Of a DNA stretch of 18,338 bases, positions 14,856 through 18,338 are shown piece after piece (the first letter of the stretch is position 1; every line of letters begins with the position of its first letter). The position numbers and the translations under genes are program-made. Source of the DNA: Bacteroidales bacterium UBA7574 (GTDB taxonomy: Bacteria; Bacteroidota; Bacteroidia; Bacteroidales; Paludibacteraceae); contig DLLA01000094.1 of assembly GCA_002479035.1 (NCBI GenBank), positions 11,999-30,336 of the forward strand. The letters are read 5' to 3'. The notes beneath the pieces were generated by a model. That model was given only the letters and a program-made list of their open reading frames with translations. It did no database searches and was not told where the DNA came from.

Positions 14856-15709
14856 TTACGTCCCACTTTCTCCATCAACCACAGCGGCGTGGATGTCGCA
14901 CCGCATATCCCCACTTTCTCCACCTCGCGGCACGCTGACAGAATGTCATCTGTCAACTCCTCTTCACTACTTACAAAAATCGTGCGAGGATTTACTTCTT
15001 GGCAGTTTTGGAACAGGACTTTGGCGTTTGAGGACTTCTTACCGCCCACAAACACCACAATATCATTCTCTCGCGCAAACTTCTGCAACTTCTCCACTCG
15101 GTTTGCGACATTTCGGCAGATAGTATCGTGCCACCCAAACGTCACGCCTTCCTCTACACGCGCACCTATTGCCTCTACCAACCTATGGAACTCCTCCACC
15201 GATTTCGTCGTCTGCGAAAATAGATAGACAGGTCGCCCGTAATCCAACTTGTCGAGGTCGTTCATGCCTTCCACCACGATAGCCGTATTATTCGTTTGCC
15301 CCTGCAGACCAATCACTTCCGCATGTCCTATCTTGCCGAATATCACTATCTGCGCCCTCGGTTCCTGCCCTTGTGTCTGCCGGTAGGTATCGCGAATCCG
15401 CTTTTGCAGGTGCAGCACCACAGGGCAACTGGCATCGATAATCGTAATGTTGTTCTGCTCGGCTATGCGATAGGTGCTCGGAGGCTCACCGTGTGCCCGC
15501 AGCAGCACCCGCACATTGTGTAGGGTTCGGAGGTCATCATAATCAATCGTTTCCAGGCCCAAGGCCTCCAACCGGTCAACCTCTTGTCCGTTGTGCACAA
15601 TATCCCCCAAGCAGAACAATCGCCCTGCTTTCAGTTCCTCTTCGGCTTTCCGTATCGCCCCCGTCACACCGAAGCAGAAACCCGAATCATTATCTATTGT
15701 CACTGTCAT
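14843..15709 (-). CDS. ispH: 4-hydroxy-3-methylbut-2-enyl diphosphate reductase
   Basis: IspH is the last enzyme of the non-mevalonate isoprenoid pathway; it reduces HMBPP to IPP and DMAPP with an iron-sulfur cluster. The 288-residue protein has the three cluster cysteines Cys12 (SGFCFGV), Cys95 (DASCPVV) and Cys198 (HDTICRN). It also has the substrate-binding His39 (DIVHNGQEV), His73 (RAHGEPP), His129 (GHAEVIG) and SQTT (165-168). The frame is open to an ATG at 15775, but that start overlaps the promoter. [15 protein letters not shown], from the ATG at 15709, is the usual N-terminus; the ATG at 15727 is the alternative. The C-terminal IKN and stop are supplied by the AT-rich element. pfkA follows. 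It provides precursors for undecaprenyl phosphate, the presumed carrier used by the glycosyltransferases upstream. Confidence 0.97.
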   Translation of the reverse strand: MTVTIDNDSGFCFGVTGAIRKAEEELKAGRLFCLGDIVHNGQEVDRLEALGLETIDYDDLRTLHNVRVLLRAHGEPPSTYRIAEQNNITIIDASCPVVLHLQKRIRDTYRQTQGQEPRAQIVIFGKIGHAEVIGLQGQTNNTAIVVEGMNDLDKLDYGRPVYLFSQTTKSVEEFHRLVEAIGARVEEGVTFGWHDTICRNVANRVEKLQKFARENDIVVFVGGKKSSNAKVLFQNCQEVNPRTIFVSSEEELTDDILSACREVEKVGICGATSTPLWLMEKVGRKIKN

Positions 15710-15745
15710 TAGGTCACCTTTGCGCATGAGTTGCCTTTTCGTCTG

Positions 15746-15776
15746 CAAAGTTACAACTTTCCCGCTACACCACAAA
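15746..15776 (-). promoter_or_regulatory. Bacteroidetes-type promoter for ispH
   Basis: On the minus strand TTTG (15776-15773), a 19-nt spacer and TAACTTTG (15753-15746). Transcription should start near 15739, about 30 nt before the preferred ATG at 15709. It lies just after the stop of the membrane glycosyltransferase gene. Confidence 0.75.
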
Positions 15777-15796
15777 ATATATTTGCAGCCTGACTT

Positions 15797-17308
15797 CTAC
15801 CTGACCGCAGATGACTTTTGTATCCATACACAACCGCGGTTATTGATGCTTTGCCATTGGTCACTATTGTTCGGGCGGTATTGGTATAACTCGGGGGCGA
15901 TGAGGATGGTGTAATCTGTTAGGTCGTTCAAATCAGGTTGCGTAGTAGCGTACCATTCATCAGAAGAGGGCTTTTTTTCTCCATTTCTTCCATTAACACA
16001 ATGTTTGTCCCCTTTGGAACATGTAAATTGGGCAGGGTAATTTGGTTCTTCTTGTAGCGACCCGTATTCAAACTGATAGCGCATACAGGGAGATTCCCAA
16101 CGGTCAATATACACTTTACCTCCCTTATAATCAAGCGACTGCCACTCGGTCAATGCGTTTTGTCTGTCCTTTGATGCCTTATAATCAGGTTTGTACAAGG
16201 ATATTAAACGTAAACATATAAAGGCTAATAACACATAACGCGCATCCGTGTATTTGAATAGCAGCGTAGCCAGTTCACTCCATAATGCCGTGATACTCAA
16301 TACTGTTAGTGTAATCATTGATATACAGCGTGTGGAGTCTGCGCTCCAAGGATGCATACCCAAGCAAGAAAGCAACACAAAGAGTGCGTTTGCCGCTAAG
16401 GTGGTGTATATCAGACCTTTGTATGGCTGTATCCGGCTCGTCCCACGCAGTATATATGCCAACCATCCGATAATGCCCAGGTAGAACCAATGCCTCAAGG
16501 AACTTGTGTGTATCAGCAACTTGGGATGGTTGTTAATGTAGGGCAAATAGGACAGGGCTCTCACTTCAGGATTCTGATATCGCATGGCACAGAGATAATC
16601 AAACGCCAATGTCAAGAAAAGTGGTATGGCATATACCAACGCCATGCCTATTTTGCGTTTTGTGTTCTCTTGCGATTTGTAAATTAAATACAAGACATAG
16701 GTCGATATAACAAAGGCGACCATAATAAAGGAATATCGTGATGTAAGGAATATGCATAGCACCAATGACCACGTTATCAATCGTTTGTAGTTGATTTTCC
16801 TTTGCAGACTATCTATTGCTATTGCACCTGCCACTACACCCAACACCTCCATACTATATGCGCGCACTTCAAATGCTTCATGGTAAATCATCGGGATAAT
16901 CATTGGAATGAACCCCATCAAGACAGCAGTATATTTGTTGCCCGTCCAACGATATGCCAAATAGATAAACCCAATGATTGTCAAGACAAAAAACAAGAAT
17001 GGCAATAGGCGCAGCCAAAGATACCCATTGCCCACAAATGACCAGAAATGAAGAAGCAGACTGAATCCGCCCGGATCAAGATTGTAATTTTGATTATTCT
17101 TGATAACCTCCAAGATTCCTCCTGTAGCCGACATCGGGTCTGAGTCGTGGTTTAGCCCTTTGGCTATCCAAAATTGTCCCGCCTCATCGAACCAGAGATA
17201 CGGATTCATTTCGTACCGAACCGAGAATACTAACATTCCGATGTAAACAACTGCTACACAAGGAACAAACAATTTGGAAAGCAGTTGCTTGAAAGATAGT
17301 TTTTTCAT
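15797..17308 (-). CDS. GT-C-fold integral-membrane glycosyltransferase (GtrC-like partner)
   Basis: A 503-residue membrane protein: a first helix at about 13-30, then an extracytoplasmic loop with WFDEAGQFWIAKG (39-51), whose Asp41-Glu42 fits the catalytic acidic pair of GT-C enzymes. About eight to ten further helices extend to about residue 370. A soluble C-terminal region of about 130 residues follows (VYIDRWESPCMRYQF onward). GT-C enzymes move a sugar from a polyprenyl-phosphate donor to an acceptor on the outer face of the inner membrane. The gene starts inside the GT2 stop codon (ATGA overlap), so translation is coupled. It is the most AT-rich gene of the window by eye and the least conserved-looking, as expected for the part that sets sugar or acceptor specificity. 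The acceptor (O-antigen, capsule, glycoprotein) cannot be told. ispH follows from its own promoter. Confidence 0.82.
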   Translation of the reverse strand: MKKLSFKQLLSKLFVPCVAVVYIGMLVFSVRYEMNPYLWFDEAGQFWIAKGLNHDSDPMSATGGILEVIKNNQNYNLDPGGFSLLLHFWSFVGNGYLWLRLLPFLFFVLTIIGFIYLAYRWTGNKYTAVLMGFIPMIIPMIYHEAFEVRAYSMEVLGVVAGAIAIDSLQRKINYKRLITWSLVLCIFLTSRYSFIMVAFVISTYVLYLIYKSQENTKRKIGMALVYAIPLFLTLAFDYLCAMRYQNPEVRALSYLPYINNHPKLLIHTSSLRHWFYLGIIGWLAYILRGTSRIQPYKGLIYTTLAANALFVLLSCLGMHPWSADSTRCISMITLTVLSITALWSELATLLFKYTDARYVLLAFICLRLISLYKPDYKASKDRQNALTEWQSLDYKGGKVYIDRWESPCMRYQFEYGSLQEEPNYPAQFTCSKGDKHCVNGRNGEKKPSSDEWYATTQPDLNDLTDYTILIAPELYQYRPNNSDQWQSINNRGCVWIQKSSAVR

Positions 17309-18024
17309 TTGAGTGATTTATTGATAGTTCTGAAATCGTGCAGGGCGTGTATGCCGATGCGGAAGATACGCTGCATGTTGATGCTGTTCACGCCGCCTTG
17401 GCGGGGACGGAACGTGATGGGGTACCAGGCGATACGCTCTTTGCGCTTCACCGCGATGGCTGATACTGCCACATTCGCAAGGAAAAAGTCGTCCGGTATG
17501 TACTTCAACACCTCCTTCAAACGCGGTACACTCATCAGTCGGAACGGGGTGTTGGAATCCCGCACCCACACATGGAACATCAGCCACACCACCAGCCGCA
17601 AGGTCTTGGTGACAAACACGCGGCTTGCACCATCCTGCCGTCCGCCTCGGGTGCCAATTTGGAAATCATATTCATGGCGGTGCTCCCACATCTGCCAAAA
17701 CTCTACGGGCAGCGTTTGCCCGTCGCTGTCGGTCTGAAACACAAAGTCGGCACCATGTTCGATGGCATACCGGTAGAGATACAACACTGTGGCACCATGT
17801 CCCGAGTTGGGTTTGTCGATGGGTAGCAGACAGGGGTACTGCGGCTGCAACTGCTCCATAATACGGAATGTGTCGTCCTTGCTGCCATCGTTGGCAATGA
17901 CAAGGCGGGCGGCATTGCCCTCTGCATTGATACGCTCACAGACGGCATGCCACTGATTGATAACGGATTGGATATTGTCCGCCTCATTGTAGGCAGGCAT
18001 CACCAGATAGATTACGTCTTTCAT
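17305..18024 (-). CDS. Family-2 glycosyltransferase, polyprenyl-phosphate sugar synthase type (GtrB/DPM1-like)
   Basis: A 239-residue GT-A fold enzyme. It has VMPAYNEADNI (8-18), the nucleotide-binding NDGSKDDT (45-52), the metal-binding FQTDSDGQ (96-103), GTRGGRQDGASR (124-135) and RDSNTPFRL (155-163), which is typical of the dolichol-phosphate-mannose-synthase group. This group moves a sugar from a nucleotide donor to a polyprenyl phosphate on the cytoplasmic face. Classical GtrB proteins have two C-terminal membrane helices; this one ends after the catalytic domain (ALHDFRTINKSLK), so it is the short, single-domain form and would act peripherally. It is joined to the gtrA-like gene upstream and the GT-C gene downstream by ATGA overlaps, which strongly suggests one pathway. 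The sugar cannot be read from the sequence. Confidence 0.9.
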   Translation of the reverse strand: MKDVIYLVMPAYNEADNIQSVINQWHAVCERINAEGNAARLVIANDGSKDDTFRIMEQLQPQYPCLLPIDKPNSGHGATVLYLYRYAIEHGADFVFQTDSDGQTLPVEFWQMWEHRHEYDFQIGTRGGRQDGASRVFVTKTLRLVVWLMFHVWVRDSNTPFRLMSVPRLKEVLKYIPDDFFLANVAVSAIAVKRKERIAWYPITFRPRQGGVNSINMQRIFRIGIHALHDFRTINKSLK

Positions 18025-18338
18025 ACGGATTGGGTTTTGAAAGTGATATATTTGTTAAGAAAGAATTGCACGAGGGCAACGGCAACAATAGTGAACAGTT
18101 TGCAAATCAGCGGATTAAGACCTGCCAGAGAAACCATCAAATAGAGCAGCCCCTCGCTGAGTGCCAAGCCTGTGAGCCCCACTGCATAAAAGGACAGGAA
18201 ACGCCGAGCAGGCTTGTCCTTGACGCGGAAGTTGAAAGAGCGGTTGAGGAAGAAACTGCAAAAGATACCGCAGTGGACACTGAGGATATTTGCCCACAAG
18301 TAGGGCATCAGGTCGAAATGACCGAGAAGGGTGTAGAT
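18021..18338 (-). CDS. GtrA family membrane protein (5' end beyond window)
   Basis: The frame is open through the right edge, so 105 residues of the C-terminal part are visible. The segment LMPYLWANILSVHCGIFCSFFLNRSFNF is the GtrA signature: helix, small residues, then FFLNRxFxF before a basic loop. Two more helices follow (FYAVGLTGLALSEGLLYLMV and KLFTIVAVALVQFFLNKYITF), and the repeat of FFLN near both ends reflects the family's internal symmetry. GtrA proteins are small four-helix membrane proteins proposed to flip undecaprenyl-phosphate-linked sugars. The ATG at 18308 is internal, because upstream codons are in frame and fit the family. The stop overlaps the GT2 start (ATGA at 18024-18021). 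The promoter of the three-gene unit must lie outside the window. Confidence 0.88.
   Translation of the reverse strand: MYTLLGHFDLMPYLWANILSVHCGIFCSFFLNRSFNFRVKDKPARRFLSFYAVGLTGLALSEGLLYLMVSLAGLNPLICKLFTIVAVALVQFFLNKYITFKTQSV

Noticed and set aside
1..18338. Defence system, prophage or transposon in the window
   Set aside because: All genes with recognisable motifs are housekeeping or envelope genes. No transposase, integrase, nuclease or toxin motif was seen in either strand.

Overview
The window looks like ordinary chromosome from a member of the Bacteroidales. The evidence is the gene content (a TamB of about 1,460 residues, FtsK-LolA-TrxB in a row, IspH next to PfkA), near absence of Shine-Dalgarno sequences, and five promoters of the Bacteroidetes primary-sigma type (TTTG or a relative, a 19-20 nt spacer, then TAnnTTTG). 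Genus cannot be fixed from sequence alone.

Layout. 1-4653, minus strand: tamB, then the 5' end of a comM/yifB-type Mg-chelatase-like ATPase cut by the window edge. 4654-5105: divergent intergenic region with promoters for tamB and ftsK and a dense set of small repeats. 5106-9629, plus strand: ftsK, a lolA-like gene and trxB, closed by a 17-bp-stem hairpin. 9756-11048, minus: tyrS. 11049-11552: divergent control region. 11553-13575, plus: a lipoprotein and an outer-membrane beta-barrel protein of unknown function under one strong promoter with a roughly 150-nt leader, closed by an 11-bp-stem terminator. 13789-15709, minus: ispH then pfkA. 15797-18338, minus: gtrA-like (cut by the edge), a family-2 glycosyltransferase and a GT-C-type membrane glycosyltransferase, joined by ATGA overlaps.

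How the genes work together. Most are housekeeping: envelope lipid and protein transport (TamB, LolA), chromosome segregation (FtsK), thiol redox (TrxB), translation (TyrS), isoprenoid synthesis (IspH) and glycolysis (PfkA). The gtrA/GT2/GT-C set resembles the three-part Gtr modules that load a sugar on undecaprenyl phosphate, flip it and attach it outside the inner membrane. IspH lies in the pathway that supplies the undecaprenyl carrier, but adjacency is the only link seen.

The most unusual content is small repeats rather than a new gene system. A G-rich hairpin element occurs three times within 1 kb, and two copies are read in frame as protein: one forms part of the LolA signal peptide region, the other extends the TrxB N-terminus. 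A 39-bp AT-rich element sits at the 3' ends of both ispH and pfkA and contributes to their stop codons. Exact 11-bp-period tandem arrays occur in three intergenic regions. The tamB 5' end carries G9 and A8 runs that could slip. I found no CRISPR array, transposase, phage gene, tRNA or rRNA.
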